Below are positions 1 to 9,000 of a stretch of 64,000 nt of DNA, piece by piece. This DNA is from Selenomonas sputigena ATCC 35185. GTDB taxonomy: Bacteria > Bacillota > Negativicutes > Selenomonadales > Selenomonadaceae. The stretch covers positions 1,233,501-1,297,500 of the forward strand of contig NC_015437.1 in NCBI RefSeq assembly GCF_000208405.1, read 5' to 3'. How positions within the stretch are numbered: the stretch's first letter is position 1; the number at the start of each line of letters is the position of its first letter. The notes beneath the pieces were generated by a model. That model did not search any database. It was given only the letters and a program-made list of their open reading frames with translations, and was not told the DNA's origin. The position numbers were made by a program, and so were the translations under genes.

Positions 1-734
1 GCGGTCAATGCACCCTGCGCGAAGCCATATCGGCGCGAGATGACATCATGATGTACTTGATTCACAGCGGCATCGATCCGCTCCTTTCTTTTCAGACGAT
101 GGAATCGGTCAGAAAGGGCAAGGGCATCAAGGAAGCGACGGTGAAGATCCTGCGCGAGGGGGGTATCCCCGAATGGTACATCGAGGCATGTCAGAAGATC
201 AAGTACATGTTCCCGCGCGCCCACGCGACCGCCTACGTCATGATGGCTTGGCGCATCGCTTACTGCAAGGTGCATTATCCGCTCGCCTTCTATGCGGCCT
301 ATTTCTCGATTCGTGCGGCGGAATTTGACGCTGATGTCGTGGCGCGCGGCAAGGACTATGTGAAGAAGCAGCTCGACGCATTGGAGGCGAAGGAAGCACC
401 CGACATCAAGGAAAAAGCGACGATCATCGTCCTGCAGCTTGCTTGGGAGATGTATCTTCGAGGCTTTTTTATGGAGCGCGTCGATATCTACGCTTCCGAA
501 GCGGAGCGCTTCGTACTCCACGAGAAGTCCCTCCTACCGCCGCTCGCCTCCTTGGGCGGCGTTGGAGCTTCCGCCGCGCGCAGCATCGTCGAGGCGCGAA
601 AGGACGGACTTTTCACGTCCATTGAGGACATTAAGAAGCGCACGGGAGTATCGAAGACGTGCATTGATGCGCTGCAGGCGCACGGCTGCCTTGCCGATAT
701 GGATGCGAGCGATCAGATGGAACTTTTCATGTAG
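1..734 (+). CDS. polC: DNA polymerase III alpha subunit, PolC type (3' end, partial)
   Basis: The open frame is already running at base 3 and stops at 734, giving the last 243 residues of PolC, the replicative polymerase of low-GC Gram-positives and relatives. The segment starts in the stretch TCTLREAISARDD, continues through the conserved ESVRKGKG and IKYMFPRAHATAYV segments of the PolC polymerase core, and ends in the C-terminal region after an LPPLASLGGVG helix-hairpin-helix-like stretch. Catalytic aspartates, exonuclease and OB domains lie upstream of the window. About 120 bp separate the stop from miaB, and that gap carries its own promoter, so polC probably ends its transcription unit here. 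The family call is firm; the true start is not visible. Confidence 0.96.
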   Translation, partial: GQCTLREAISARDDIMMYLIHSGIDPLLSFQTMESVRKGKGIKEATVKILREGGIPEWYIEACQKIKYMFPRAHATAYVMMAWRIAYCKVHYPLAFYAAYFSIRAAEFDADVVARGKDYVKKQLDALEAKEAPDIKEKATIIVLQLAWEMYLRGFFMERVDIYASEAERFVLHEKSLLPPLASLGGVGASAARSIVEARKDGLFTSIEDIKKRTGVSKTCIDALQAHGCLADMDASDQMELFM

Positions 735-783
735 TTAGGAGGCGGCTTCGGCTTGACCTCTTGGAACGTCATGAGAAAATAAT

Positions 784-812
784 ATGACATTTCAAGAAAA
801 ATACTATATAAT
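784..812 (+). promoter_or_regulatory. Predicted sigma-A promoter of miaB
   Basis: A -35 hexamer ATGACA (784-789, one mismatch to TTGACA) and a perfect -10 TATAAT (807-812) are separated by 17 bp. Transcription would start near 819, about 35 nt before miaB. The hexamers and spacing are seen; activity is inferred. Confidence 0.75.
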
Positions 813-854
813 GATACGCAGATTTCAGTTTTGTAAGGAGTACGTCAATTTTTC

Positions 855-2189
855 ATGGGAAATGGTATCTTGCAGAAGAAGAGAGCATTTATCGGCGTCT
901 ATGGCTGCCAGATGAATATTTCCGATGCGGAGCGGATGGAAGGCCAGTTGGCGACGCTTGGCTACGAGCGCACGGAGGATATGGCGCGCGCCGATCTCAT
1001 TCTTCTGAATACATGCTGTGTGCGGGAGACGGCGGAGGACAAGGTCTACGGGAAGATCGGCGAGATCAAGCATATCAAGCGCGCGAATCCCGCGCTCATC
1101 TTTGGTATCACGGGCTGCATGGCGCAGAAGGAAGGCGAAGCCTTGATTCGCCGTGCACCGCACATCGACTTCGTGCTTGGAACGAACAAGGTGCATGAGC
1201 TGAAGGCGACGGTTCGCCAGCTTGAATCCGCAAGGCGCGGTCCTGTCGTCGATGTGCTTTTGGGCGATGCGCCGCTGCCCGAGAACGTGCCGATCGAGCG
1301 CACGGGACGGCTTTCCGCTTGGGTGCCCATCATGTACGGCTGCAATAATTTCTGTACCTATTGCATCGTTCCCTATGTGCGCGGCCGCGAGCATAGCCGC
1401 AGGCCGGAAGACGTCGTGCGCGAGGTGGAAGAGGCGGCAGCGCAGGGCTTCAAGGAAATCACGCTCCTGGGACAGAATGTCAACTCCTACGGCAGGGATC
1501 ACAAGCTTGCGAGCTTTGCGGAGCTTCTGCTCATGGTCGATGCGGTCAAGGGCGTCGAGCGCGTGCGCTACATGACCTCGCATCCCAAGGATCTCAGCGA
1601 TGCTGTCATAGATGCAGTACGTCAAGGCAGGCACATCTGTCCACATTTCCATCTGCCCGTGCAGCATGGTTCTGATCGAATCTTGCGGGCGATGAACCGC
1701 GTCTATCGAAAGGACGCCTATCGTTCTCTCGTCGAGCGGATTCGTGCGGCTGTTCCGGACGCAAGTCTCACGACGGATCTCATCGTCGGCTTTCCGGGCG
1801 AGACAGAGGAGGATTTTGGGGAATTGCTCGACTTCCTGCGGGAAATTCGCTACGACGCCGCCTACACGTTCCTTTACTCGAAGCGCTCGGGCACCCCGGC
1901 TGCGACGATGGAGGCGCAGGTGGAAGATTCCGTCAAGAAGGAACGTCTGCACCGTCTCATGGAGGTGCAGAATGAAATCAGTTTGGAAAAGAATGCGGCG
2001 CTCAAAGGAACGGTGCAGGAGGTTCTGGCGGAAGGGCCGAGCCGTACCGATGAGGATGTGTGGACGGGCAGGACGGGGACGAACAAGATCGTTCTGTGGC
2101 GGAAAAAGGGTCAGGAAACTGAGGGCGACATTGTGCGCGTGCGCATCACGCAGCCGCAGACATGGGTGCTCAAGGGTGAATTGCAGTAG
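855..2189 (+). CDS. miaB: tRNA (N6-isopentenyladenosine-37-C2)-methylthiotransferase MiaB
   Basis: MiaB is a radical-SAM methylthiotransferase that converts i6A37 to ms2i6A37 in tRNAs reading UNN codons. The 444-residue protein has the family order. An N-terminal UPF0004 domain carries three cluster-binding cysteines (GCQMN near residue 16, NTCCVRE, GCMAQKE). The radical SAM core has the CX3CX2C motif in CNNFCTYC. A C-terminal TRAM-like domain follows. The start at 855 is the only ATG near an AAGGAG box (836-841), although the spacing is long at about 13 nt. The gene is preceded by its own promoter and followed by a short GC-rich hairpin before mutS. Confidence 0.96.
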   Translation: MGNGILQKKRAFIGVYGCQMNISDAERMEGQLATLGYERTEDMARADLILLNTCCVRETAEDKVYGKIGEIKHIKRANPALIFGITGCMAQKEGEALIRRAPHIDFVLGTNKVHELKATVRQLESARRGPVVDVLLGDAPLPENVPIERTGRLSAWVPIMYGCNNFCTYCIVPYVRGREHSRRPEDVVREVEEAAAQGFKEITLLGQNVNSYGRDHKLASFAELLLMVDAVKGVERVRYMTSHPKDLSDAVIDAVRQGRHICPHFHLPVQHGSDRILRAMNRVYRKDAYRSLVERIRAAVPDASLTTDLIVGFPGETEEDFGELLDFLREIRYDAAYTFLYSKRSGTPAATMEAQVEDSVKKERLHRLMEVQNEISLEKNAALKGTVQEVLAEGPSRTDEDVWTGRTGTNKIVLWRKKGQETEGDIVRVRITQPQTWVLKGELQ

Positions 2190-2194
2190 GGCGG

Positions 2195-2219
2195 GGGCGG
2201 CATAGGCTGCCCTTTTCTT
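2195..2219 (+). terminator. Possible weak intrinsic terminator between miaB and mutS
   Basis: GGGCGGC (2195-2201) pairs with GCTGCCC (2206-2212), with one G-T pair and a 4-nt loop, and is followed by TTTTCTT. The stem is short and mutS begins only 25 bp later, so partial read-through is likely. Confidence 0.5.
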
Positions 2220-2244
2220 GTTCGAGAGCGCTTTAGGAGGCTTT

Positions 2245-4830
2245 ATGGAACTCACACCGATGATGCAGCAGTATCTGGAAACGAAGAACCGGCATCCCGA
2301 CGAGATACTGTTCTTTCGGCTCGGCGATTTTTATGAGATGTTCTTCGATGACGCCAAGCTCGTTTCTCGGGAACTTGGGCTGACTTTGACGAGCCGCAGC
2401 GGCAACAAGGAGAAGACGCCGATGTGCGGCGTTCCGTACCATGCCGCTGAGAGCTACATTGCGAAGCTCATCAACAAGGGCTACAAGGTCGCCATCGCCG
2501 AGCAGATCGGCGACCCGAAGGCGAAGGGGCTTACGAAGCGCGAGGTCATAAAGATTGTCACGCCCGGCACAGTGCTCGCGGAATCCTCGCTGCACGATGC
2601 GCAGAACAACTATATAGCTCTGATTTTTGAGGAAGAGGAAGCGCTCGCACTCGCCGCCGCCGATGTTTCGACGGGCGAGTGCTTCTACGGCGTTTATGAG
2701 GGAAAGGCCGCGCGGCAGATGCTCTTCGATGAGCTTTATCGCCTGATGATGCCGGAACTCATCCTGATGGGCGAGATTGCTTTTCGCGATGAACTCGACG
2801 AATTCCTCGCGCTTCGGATGCCGAAGTGCGCCCTGACGCATCGAAAGGCTGTATTCCCCGATTGGAAGTTGCGTCTGACACAGCACTTTGACAAGGATTC
2901 CTTGCCGCGGCGTGAATTTGCACAAAAGGCGGTCGCTGTCCTGCTTGACTATCTGCATGAGACGGTCAAGACAGATCTTTCGCATATCAACCGCCTGATC
3001 TACCTCGATGCGAGCGCAAACCTCGTCCTCGACACGTATACTTTGCGCAACTTGGAGATCATCCGCAATCTGCGTGACGGCGGCAAGAAGGATACCTTGC
3101 TCGATGTCCTCGACTTCACGAAAACGGCGATGGGAAGCCGCCTTCTGCGCAAGTGGCTCGAATATCCGCTGCTTTCCCGCGAAAAGATCGAGCGGCGCTT
3201 GGACGGCGTGGCGGAGTTTGCCGCAGACTTTTCCCTGCGCGAGGATGTGCAGGCGCATTGTCGGGAAATTTTTGACTTCGAGCGCCTTTTGACGCGCATC
3301 GAAGTGGGCACGGCGAATGCGCGAGATCTCGTCGCGCTGAAGCTGTCGCTCGGGGCATTGCCCCCTTTGAAGGCGCGGCTTGCCGCAGTCTCTGCGCCGC
3401 TCTTGCGCGAAGCAGAGGGCGGCGTCGCGCTATTTGAAGAAATCGTATCGCTCTTGGAGCGTGCGATCGTGGAAGAGCCGGGCATCTCCCTCAGAGAAGG
3501 CGGCATCATCAAGGAAAACTATGATGCGGAACTCGACGAGTACCGCCATATCTCGCACGACAGCAAGAAGATGCTGCAGCAGATGGAGGAGCGTGAAAAA
3601 GAACTCACAGGAATCAAAACTCTGAAGATCGGCTACAACAAGGTCTTCGGCTACTATATCGAGGTGCGCCGCAGCGGCGCCGATCTCGTGCCCGAGCGCT
3701 ATATAAGAAAGCAGACATTGGCGAATGCCGAACGCTACATCACGGAGGAACTCAAGGAGTTTGAAACGAAGATCCTCGGCGCACAGGAAAAGATCGTCCA
3801 GATCGAATACCGCCTTTTCACGGAGATCCGCGAGACAATCAAGGCGGATCTGAGCCGCATCCAGCAGACGGCGCAGCACATCGCCGTCCTCGATGTGCTC
3901 GCAAGTCTCGCCGAAGCTGCGAACAACTATAACTATGTGCGTCCCAAACTCGCAGCAAATGGGGAAATCTCCATTCGCGACGGCAGGCATCCGCTCGTGG
4001 AGCGCATTCTCACGAACGACCTCTTCGTGCCGAATGATACCGAACTAAACCATCAAGAATGCGAGGTCATGCTCATCACAGGGCCGAATATGGCGGGAAA
4101 GTCGACCTACATGCGCCAGGTCGCCCTTTTGACGCTCATGGCGCAGAGCGGCAGCTTCGTGCCGGCGAAGGAGATGACATTTTCTCCTGTCGACCGCATC
4201 TTCACGCGCATCGGGGCGAGCGATGACCTTGTCAGCGGGCAGAGCACCTTCATGGTCGAGATGAACGAGGTGGCGCAGATCTTGAAGTACGCGACGAAGG
4301 ACAGCCTCGTGATTCTGGATGAGATCGGCAGGGGGACGAGCACCTTTGACGGCATGAGCATCGCGCGCGCTGTCGTCGAATACATGCGCAGCAAGATTCA
4401 TGCCAAGACGCTGTTTGCCACGCATTATCATGAACTGACGGATATGGAAGACGAACGCATAAAGAACTATTGCATCGCGGTCAAGGAACGCGGCGCGAAG
4501 GTCGCTTTCCTGCGCCGCATCATCCGGGGCAGCGCGGACAAGTCGTACGGCATCCATGTGGCGCGTCTGGCGGGTCTGCCAAAGAACGTCACGCAGAGGG
4601 CGCAGGAAATTCTCGATGAAATCGAGCAATGCGCGGGCATCGCCGTTTCCTCGAAAGCGCCTGAGCAAGCGGCGCCGCAGGAAGAAGCCGCCTTGATGGG
4701 TTCGCTCTTCGCCCCGTCCCTGCGTGATACCATTCTGTCGCTCGATGTCATGGCCATGACGCCGTTGGAAGCTTTGAATGAACTGTACCGTCTGCAGCAG
4801 CAGGTGAAGGGAGAGGAGGGAAAGCGATGA
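2245..4830 (+). CDS. mutS: DNA mismatch repair protein MutS
   Basis: MutS recognises mismatches and small loops and recruits MutL in an ATP-dependent way. The 861-residue protein has the N-terminal mismatch-reading Phe-X-Glu in DFYEMF, the connector, lever and clamp regions, and a C-terminal ABC-type ATPase with Walker A GPNMAGKST and Walker B VILDEIGRGTS. Length is normal for the family. An in-frame ATG at 2218 exists, but the ATG at 2245 sits 5 nt behind TAGGAGG (2233-2239) and gives the conventional N-terminus MELTPMMQQY, so I use 2245. The stop overlaps the start of mutL by 4 nt (ATGA), implying translational coupling. Confidence 0.97.
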   Translation: MELTPMMQQYLETKNRHPDEILFFRLGDFYEMFFDDAKLVSRELGLTLTSRSGNKEKTPMCGVPYHAAESYIAKLINKGYKVAIAEQIGDPKAKGLTKREVIKIVTPGTVLAESSLHDAQNNYIALIFEEEEALALAAADVSTGECFYGVYEGKAARQMLFDELYRLMMPELILMGEIAFRDELDEFLALRMPKCALTHRKAVFPDWKLRLTQHFDKDSLPRREFAQKAVAVLLDYLHETVKTDLSHINRLIYLDASANLVLDTYTLRNLEIIRNLRDGGKKDTLLDVLDFTKTAMGSRLLRKWLEYPLLSREKIERRLDGVAEFAADFSLREDVQAHCREIFDFERLLTRIEVGTANARDLVALKLSLGALPPLKARLAAVSAPLLREAEGGVALFEEIVSLLERAIVEEPGISLREGGIIKENYDAELDEYRHISHDSKKMLQQMEEREKELTGIKTLKIGYNKVFGYYIEVRRSGADLVPERYIRKQTLANAERYITEELKEFETKILGAQEKIVQIEYRLFTEIRETIKADLSRIQQTAQHIAVLDVLASLAEAANNYNYVRPKLAANGEISIRDGRHPLVERILTNDLFVPNDTELNHQECEVMLITGPNMAGKSTYMRQVALLTLMAQSGSFVPAKEMTFSPVDRIFTRIGASDDLVSGQSTFMVEMNEVAQILKYATKDSLVILDEIGRGTSTFDGMSIARAVVEYMRSKIHAKTLFATHYHELTDMEDERIKNYCIAVKERGAKVAFLRRIIRGSADKSYGIHVARLAGLPKNVTQRAQEILDEIEQCAGIAVSSKAPEQAAPQEEAALMGSLFAPSLRDTILSLDVMAMTPLEALNELYRLQQQVKGEEGKR

Positions 4831-6749
4831 GCCGGATTCATGTGCTCGACGACAATACGATCAACAAGATTGCGGCGGGTGAGGTCGTGGAGCGCCCTGC
4901 CTCCGTCGTCAAAGAACTTGTAGAAAATTCGATCGATGCGGGAGCGACGAAGATCGAAGTGGAAATCATGGCGGGCGGCACGAGCCTCATGCGCGTGACG
5001 GACAACGGCTGCGGCATGAGCCTGGAGGATGCGAAACTTGCCATCGAGCGTCATGCGACGAGCAAGATTCAGGAGGTCGGCGATCTCTATTCCTTGAGGA
5101 CGCTCGGCTTTCGCGGCGAGGCCTTGCCGACGATAGCCGCCGTCTCCCGCTTCCGTATGCGCACGCGAAAAGAGGGCGAAGAACTTGGTACCCAAGTGAG
5201 CATCATCGGCGGCGTCACGCACGACATCGGCGAGACGGGCTGCAGTCTGGGCACGACGATCCAGGTCGAAGATCTATTCTTCAATACGCCCGCGCGCAAG
5301 AAGTTCCTCAAGACGACGCATACGGAAGGCGGGCGCATCAGCGACTTTATGACGAAGCTCGCGCTTTCGCGCCCCGACATAGCATTTCGTCTCATCAGCA
5401 ACAATAAGACGGCAGCGATGACGCCGGGAAACGGTTCGCTCTTTGATGCCATTCGCAGTATTTACGGCTCACAGGCCGCCGACGCACTTCTGGCGCTTTC
5501 CTTTGAGGATGAGGATGTCAAGATCACAGGCTACATCACGAAGCCTTCGATGCTCAAGAGCAGCCGCGCTTGGCAGACCTTCATCGTGAACGGCCGCATC
5601 ATATCGAACAAGGCGATTGCCAAGGCGATCGACAACGCCTATCACTCGCTCCTGCCGAAATCGGGCTTTCCCATGGTCGTCCTGAACATCGCTGTGCCGC
5701 AGCGCTCCGTCGATGTCAATGTCCATCCGCAGAAGAGCGAGATGAAGTTCGAGGACGAGGGGCGCATCTTCAAGGCGGTCTACAAAACGGTGGTCGACGC
5801 CATCCGACCCGTCGGGCAGACGCTTGAGGACGTGGCGGCTTCCGTGCAGAATGTCGAGCGCCGCTATGCGATGGAGCCGATGCAGTTTGTCGCAGCCACG
5901 CAGGCATCGGAGGAGGAAGATTTCGCTGGGAATGGTTCGGCCAAGACCTCTTTTGGTATCAGATATACGGAGAATCCTTACCAAGCATCACCCGCGCAGC
6001 CGGCGATGAGTTTCGCTGAAGCGCAGAGTGTCCTCAAGGGCGAAGGTGCGGCATACAGCGCACACGACGGCGTCCCCGCTGACGGAGGACTCGTGCGCGA
6101 GGCGCGGGACGCGGCATATAAGCCGCAGGGAAGCACCGCAGAGATGCCGCTTGCCGACGTGTCGGAAGCCGGTCTTTACCATGGTGGCATCACGCCGATC
6201 GGGCAGGTCGATCTCTGTTATATCATCGCGAAGGACAAGGACGGCCTCTACATCGTCGATCAACATGCGGCGCACGAACGCATCCTTTATGACAAGTTTT
6301 CCGCCATGGCGGAGCGCATCCCGTCACAGCAGCTTCTCGTGCATCCGATCCTGTCGTTCGATGCGAGGGAAGCCGCGCTCGTATCGGAGAATCAAGAGCT
6401 GTTCCGCCGTCTGGGCTTTGACATGGAGGCCTGCGGCGAGCGCGATTTCCGCTTGAAGGAAGTCCCTGCGGACGTTCCCGTATCCGAAGCGGAGGATATG
6501 ATTCGCGAAATCCTCGCGAGACTCTATGACATGCACGAGACGACGGCGCAGGAAATTCGCCATGCGTGCCTCGCCACAATGGCATGCCGCGCAGCCATCA
6601 AATCGGGCGACGAGCTGAATTTTCGCCAGATGCAGATCGTCTTGGAGGAGCTTTCGCAGACGGCGCGTCCCTATACATGCCCGCATGGACGCCCGACCAT
6701 CTTGAAATTCAGCAGTGAAGAATTGGCGAAGATGTTCAAACGGACGTGA
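4827..6749 (+). CDS. mutL: DNA mismatch repair endonuclease MutL
   Basis: MutL couples mismatch recognition to strand incision. The 640-residue protein opens with a GHKL ATPase (ENSIDAGAT, DNGCGM, GFRGEAL motifs in the first 110 residues), has a variable linker of about 130 residues, and ends with the dimerisation/endonuclease domain. Endonuclease motifs are present: DQHA at 478-481 followed by E484, ACRAAIKSGD, and CPHGRP near the C-terminus. The last acidic residue of the DQHA-X2-E-X4-E motif is Asp489 instead of Glu, a conservative change. The gene overlaps mutS by 4 nt. With no MutH seen, an intrinsic nicking activity is expected. Confidence 0.97.
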   Translation: MSRIHVLDDNTINKIAAGEVVERPASVVKELVENSIDAGATKIEVEIMAGGTSLMRVTDNGCGMSLEDAKLAIERHATSKIQEVGDLYSLRTLGFRGEALPTIAAVSRFRMRTRKEGEELGTQVSIIGGVTHDIGETGCSLGTTIQVEDLFFNTPARKKFLKTTHTEGGRISDFMTKLALSRPDIAFRLISNNKTAAMTPGNGSLFDAIRSIYGSQAADALLALSFEDEDVKITGYITKPSMLKSSRAWQTFIVNGRIISNKAIAKAIDNAYHSLLPKSGFPMVVLNIAVPQRSVDVNVHPQKSEMKFEDEGRIFKAVYKTVVDAIRPVGQTLEDVAASVQNVERRYAMEPMQFVAATQASEEEDFAGNGSAKTSFGIRYTENPYQASPAQPAMSFAEAQSVLKGEGAAYSAHDGVPADGGLVREARDAAYKPQGSTAEMPLADVSEAGLYHGGITPIGQVDLCYIIAKDKDGLYIVDQHAAHERILYDKFSAMAERIPSQQLLVHPILSFDAREAALVSENQELFRRLGFDMEACGERDFRLKEVPADVPVSEAEDMIREILARLYDMHETTAQEIRHACLATMACRAAIKSGDELNFRQMQIVLEELSQTARPYTCPHGRPTILKFSSEELAKMFKRT

Positions 6750-6757
6750 GGTGCAGG

Positions 6758-7549
6758 ATGGAAGAGAAGAACTTGGCGATTGTCACGACGGGCTACAAGA
6801 GCCGCCCGGCGGACTGCCTGCTCGCCCAAGAGACTGCAGAGCGGCTGGGAATCCCCTTTGTCAAGCGCAGGCATATATCGTATGAGGACTTGCGGGTGCA
6901 GTACGGAGCGCTCTTCGTTCTCGTGGTGAAGAAGGGCGGCCTGCGTTTGGAAACGTCCGACGGCGAATTGTTTTTCCATCCCAATATGGCGCATGTGCGT
7001 GTCAGGGAACTGGGGCGCGGGCAAAAGGATCATATGGTGGAAGCGATGGGAATCGGCGAGGGGGACACGGTGCTTGACTGTACGCTCGGTCTCGGCGCCG
7101 ATTCCATCACGGCGAGCTTCATCGCAGGAGAGCGCGGCAAGGTGACGGCGCTTGAGAAAAGCCCGTTGATTTATGAGATTGTGCGACATGGACTCGCGCA
7201 CTTCTCGGCAGGAAATTACGATCTGCACGCCGCCATGCGTCGAGTTGAGGTGCGGCGGGCAGATTATGAGGATTTTCTGCGAACGCTTCCCGATGATTCT
7301 TATGATGTCGTCTACTTCGACCCGATGTTCCGGCATCCTCTGAAGGACAGCGTGCAGCTCGCGCCGCTGCGCCTTCTGGCGGAATCCGCGCCCGTCTCCC
7401 TTTCCGCCGTAGCCGAAGCGTGCCGCGTGGCGAGACGGCGCGTCGTGCTGAAGGAAAACAGCCGCAGCCTGGAATTCGCACGCCTGGGCTTTTCCCATAT
7501 TGCAGGTGGAAAATACAGTCCCGTTCACTACGGCGTGCTCGATGTGTAG
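6758..7549 (+). CDS. Class I SAM-dependent methyltransferase, RsmJ-like (PF04445-type)
   Basis: This 263-residue protein resembles the RsmJ/YhiQ family, whose E. coli member makes m2G1516 in 16S rRNA. The SAM-binding site is visible as VLDCTLGLGADS around residue 110, followed by an acidic loop (ALEKSP) and a DVVYFDPMFRHP catalytic-type motif. The N-terminal part before the methyltransferase core has TTGYKSRPADCLLAQE. A GTG at 6746 is in frame and overlaps the mutL stop. The ATG at 6758 has a GAGGTG box upstream and is preferred. It sits 8 bp behind mutL and looks co-transcribed. Its RNA target here is unproven. Confidence 0.78.
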   Translation: MEEKNLAIVTTGYKSRPADCLLAQETAERLGIPFVKRRHISYEDLRVQYGALFVLVVKKGGLRLETSDGELFFHPNMAHVRVRELGRGQKDHMVEAMGIGEGDTVLDCTLGLGADSITASFIAGERGKVTALEKSPLIYEIVRHGLAHFSAGNYDLHAAMRRVEVRRADYEDFLRTLPDDSYDVVYFDPMFRHPLKDSVQLAPLRLLAESAPVSLSAVAEACRVARRRVVLKENSRSLEFARLGFSHIAGGKYSPVHYGVLDV

Positions 7550-7605
7550 CGAAGAGTTTATCCATGCTGCTGTAACTTCCGTTTCTTTTCTTCTCACGCG
7601 TCTTG

Positions 7606-7614
7606 TGCTATGAT
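7606..7614 (+). promoter_or_regulatory. Candidate extended -10 promoter of the amidohydrolase gene
   Basis: The sequence TGC-TATGAT (7606-7614) is an extended -10 element in the 120-bp gap between two genes. The region 17 bp upstream is T-rich (TTTTCT) and a poor -35. Start of transcription near 7621 would leave a leader of about 50 nt. Confidence 0.45.
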
Positions 7615-7669
7615 AGGAAGGAGCTTTCGGCAGAATGAAAGGCTCTCGCTATGCGAAAGGATATACTTT

Positions 7670-8482
7670 ATGAAAATCATAGATGCGCACCTGCACTTTT
7701 GCAAGGAAGATTACTTTGATGAGATCGCCCTTGCTGCAGGGCATGAAAATACAGCAGAGCATCTGGAGGACGCCTATCAGCGTCTCGGCATCGTGCATGG
7801 CGTCGTCATGGGGAACAAGAGCCTTGAGCCAAAGGAGCATGACTACCCGGCTTTTCTCAGCTATTGCATCGGTCTTGACACCTTGGGCGAGGAGCGCTCG
7901 CCAGAGGAGCAGATTGCGCTCGTCGAGGAAAACCTCAAGCGCAGGCAATGCGTCGGCATCAAGCTCTATCCGGGCTATCGCCATTTCTACGTTTACGAAG
8001 AAGCTCTCGCACCGTTTTATGCGCTGGCAGAAAAGTACGACAAACCCGTCGCCATCCATACGGGTCTGACAGCTTCCACGGACGGCCTTTTAAAATACAG
8101 TCATCCGCTCGTGCTCGATGAGGCTGCCGTGCGCTGGCCGCGCGTGCAGTTCATCATGTGCCACTTTGGCAACCCGTGGCTCTTGGACGCCGTGGGCGTC
8201 GTGGAGAAGAATCCCAACGTCGCGGTGGACTTTTCGGGACTTTTGGAGGGAAAGATCGTTGACGCCGAGCGATTTTATCGAAAGAAGCAAGGGTATATGC
8301 GCATGCTGACGGATTGGTTGGAATACCTCGACTGCTATGACCGCATCATGTTCGGTACGGACTGGCCCTTGGCTAATTTGGCGGATTACATACGATTCAT
8401 GAAAGAGATCGTTCCCGAGGAAGAGTGGGAAAAGGTATTCTTTTCCGCTGCAAATCGCATCTATGGGCTGGGTCTGTCGTGA
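7670..8482 (+). CDS. Amidohydrolase family protein (amidohydrolase 2 type)
   Basis: A 270-residue TIM-barrel metal hydrolase of the amidohydrolase-2 (PF04909) group. Visible ligands are the N-terminal HLH pair in DAHLHF (residues 5-10), a lysine in VGIKLYPGY, histidines in VAIHTG and MCHFGNP, and the terminal aspartate in MFGTDWP. These are the metal and catalytic positions expected of an active enzyme. The substrate cannot be told; relatives include decarboxylases and hydrolases of cyclic amides or lactones. The open frame extends upstream to 7610, but the ATG at 7670 has an AAAGGA box and starts directly at the first strand carrying the HXH motif. Confidence 0.82.
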   Translation: MKIIDAHLHFCKEDYFDEIALAAGHENTAEHLEDAYQRLGIVHGVVMGNKSLEPKEHDYPAFLSYCIGLDTLGEERSPEEQIALVEENLKRRQCVGIKLYPGYRHFYVYEEALAPFYALAEKYDKPVAIHTGLTASTDGLLKYSHPLVLDEAAVRWPRVQFIMCHFGNPWLLDAVGVVEKNPNVAVDFSGLLEGKIVDAERFYRKKQGYMRMLTDWLEYLDCYDRIMFGTDWPLANLADYIRFMKEIVPEEEWEKVFFSAANRIYGLGLS

Positions 8483-8532
8483 GGTTCGAGGGTCGGTATT
8501 TTCAGAATCATAGCTTTTGGAGGAAATGAGGC

Positions 8533-9000
8533 ATGTCGTTGTTGGAAATAAAGAAGGCGGGAGCGCCTGTCTTGAAGGAAATCTGCGCTCCCGTGGAACG
8601 TGTCGATGCAAGGCTCAGGAAACTGCTCGATGACATGGCGGAAACGATGTACGAGGCGAACGGCATCGGCATCGCTGCGCCGCAGGTGGGTGAGGCTCTG
8701 CGCATGGTTGTCATCGATATAGGCGATGGAATCATCGAGCTCGTCAATCCGAAGATCACGTTTCGTGAGGGAAGCGAAACGGATTCGGAAGGCTGCCTGA
8801 GCGTGCCCGGAATTTTCGGCGAGGTCGAGCGCGCGGCGAAGGTCAAGGTCGAGTTTCTCGACCGGCGCGGCAAGCGCAAGCACATTACGGCAAAGGGGCT
8901 TTTGGCGCGCTGCATCCAGCATGAACTTGACCATCTGGAAGGCGTGCTCTTCATCGACGTGGCGCAGAGCCTGCGCAAGGAAGAGGAGCAAAAGTCATGA
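8533..9000 (+). CDS. def: Peptide deformylase
   Basis: Removes the formyl group from N-terminal methionine of new proteins. All three signatures are intact in the 155-residue protein: GIGIAAPQVG (44-53), EGCLS with metal ligand Cys88, and QHELDH with His130, Glu131 and His134. A strong GGAGG box lies before the ATG. The stop overlaps the fmt start by 4 nt (ATGA), so the formylating and deformylating enzymes are translationally coupled. Confidence 0.97.
   Translation: MSLLEIKKAGAPVLKEICAPVERVDARLRKLLDDMAETMYEANGIGIAAPQVGEALRMVVIDIGDGIIELVNPKITFREGSETDSEGCLSVPGIFGEVERAAKVKVEFLDRRGKRKHITAKGLLARCIQHELDHLEGVLFIDVAQSLRKEEEQKS

Noticed and set aside
825-2255. Long open frame on the minus strand opposite miaB (476 codons)
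   Set aside because: It mirrors the miaB reading frame in a GC-rich gene, has no recognisable domain, and overlaps a certain gene along its whole length.
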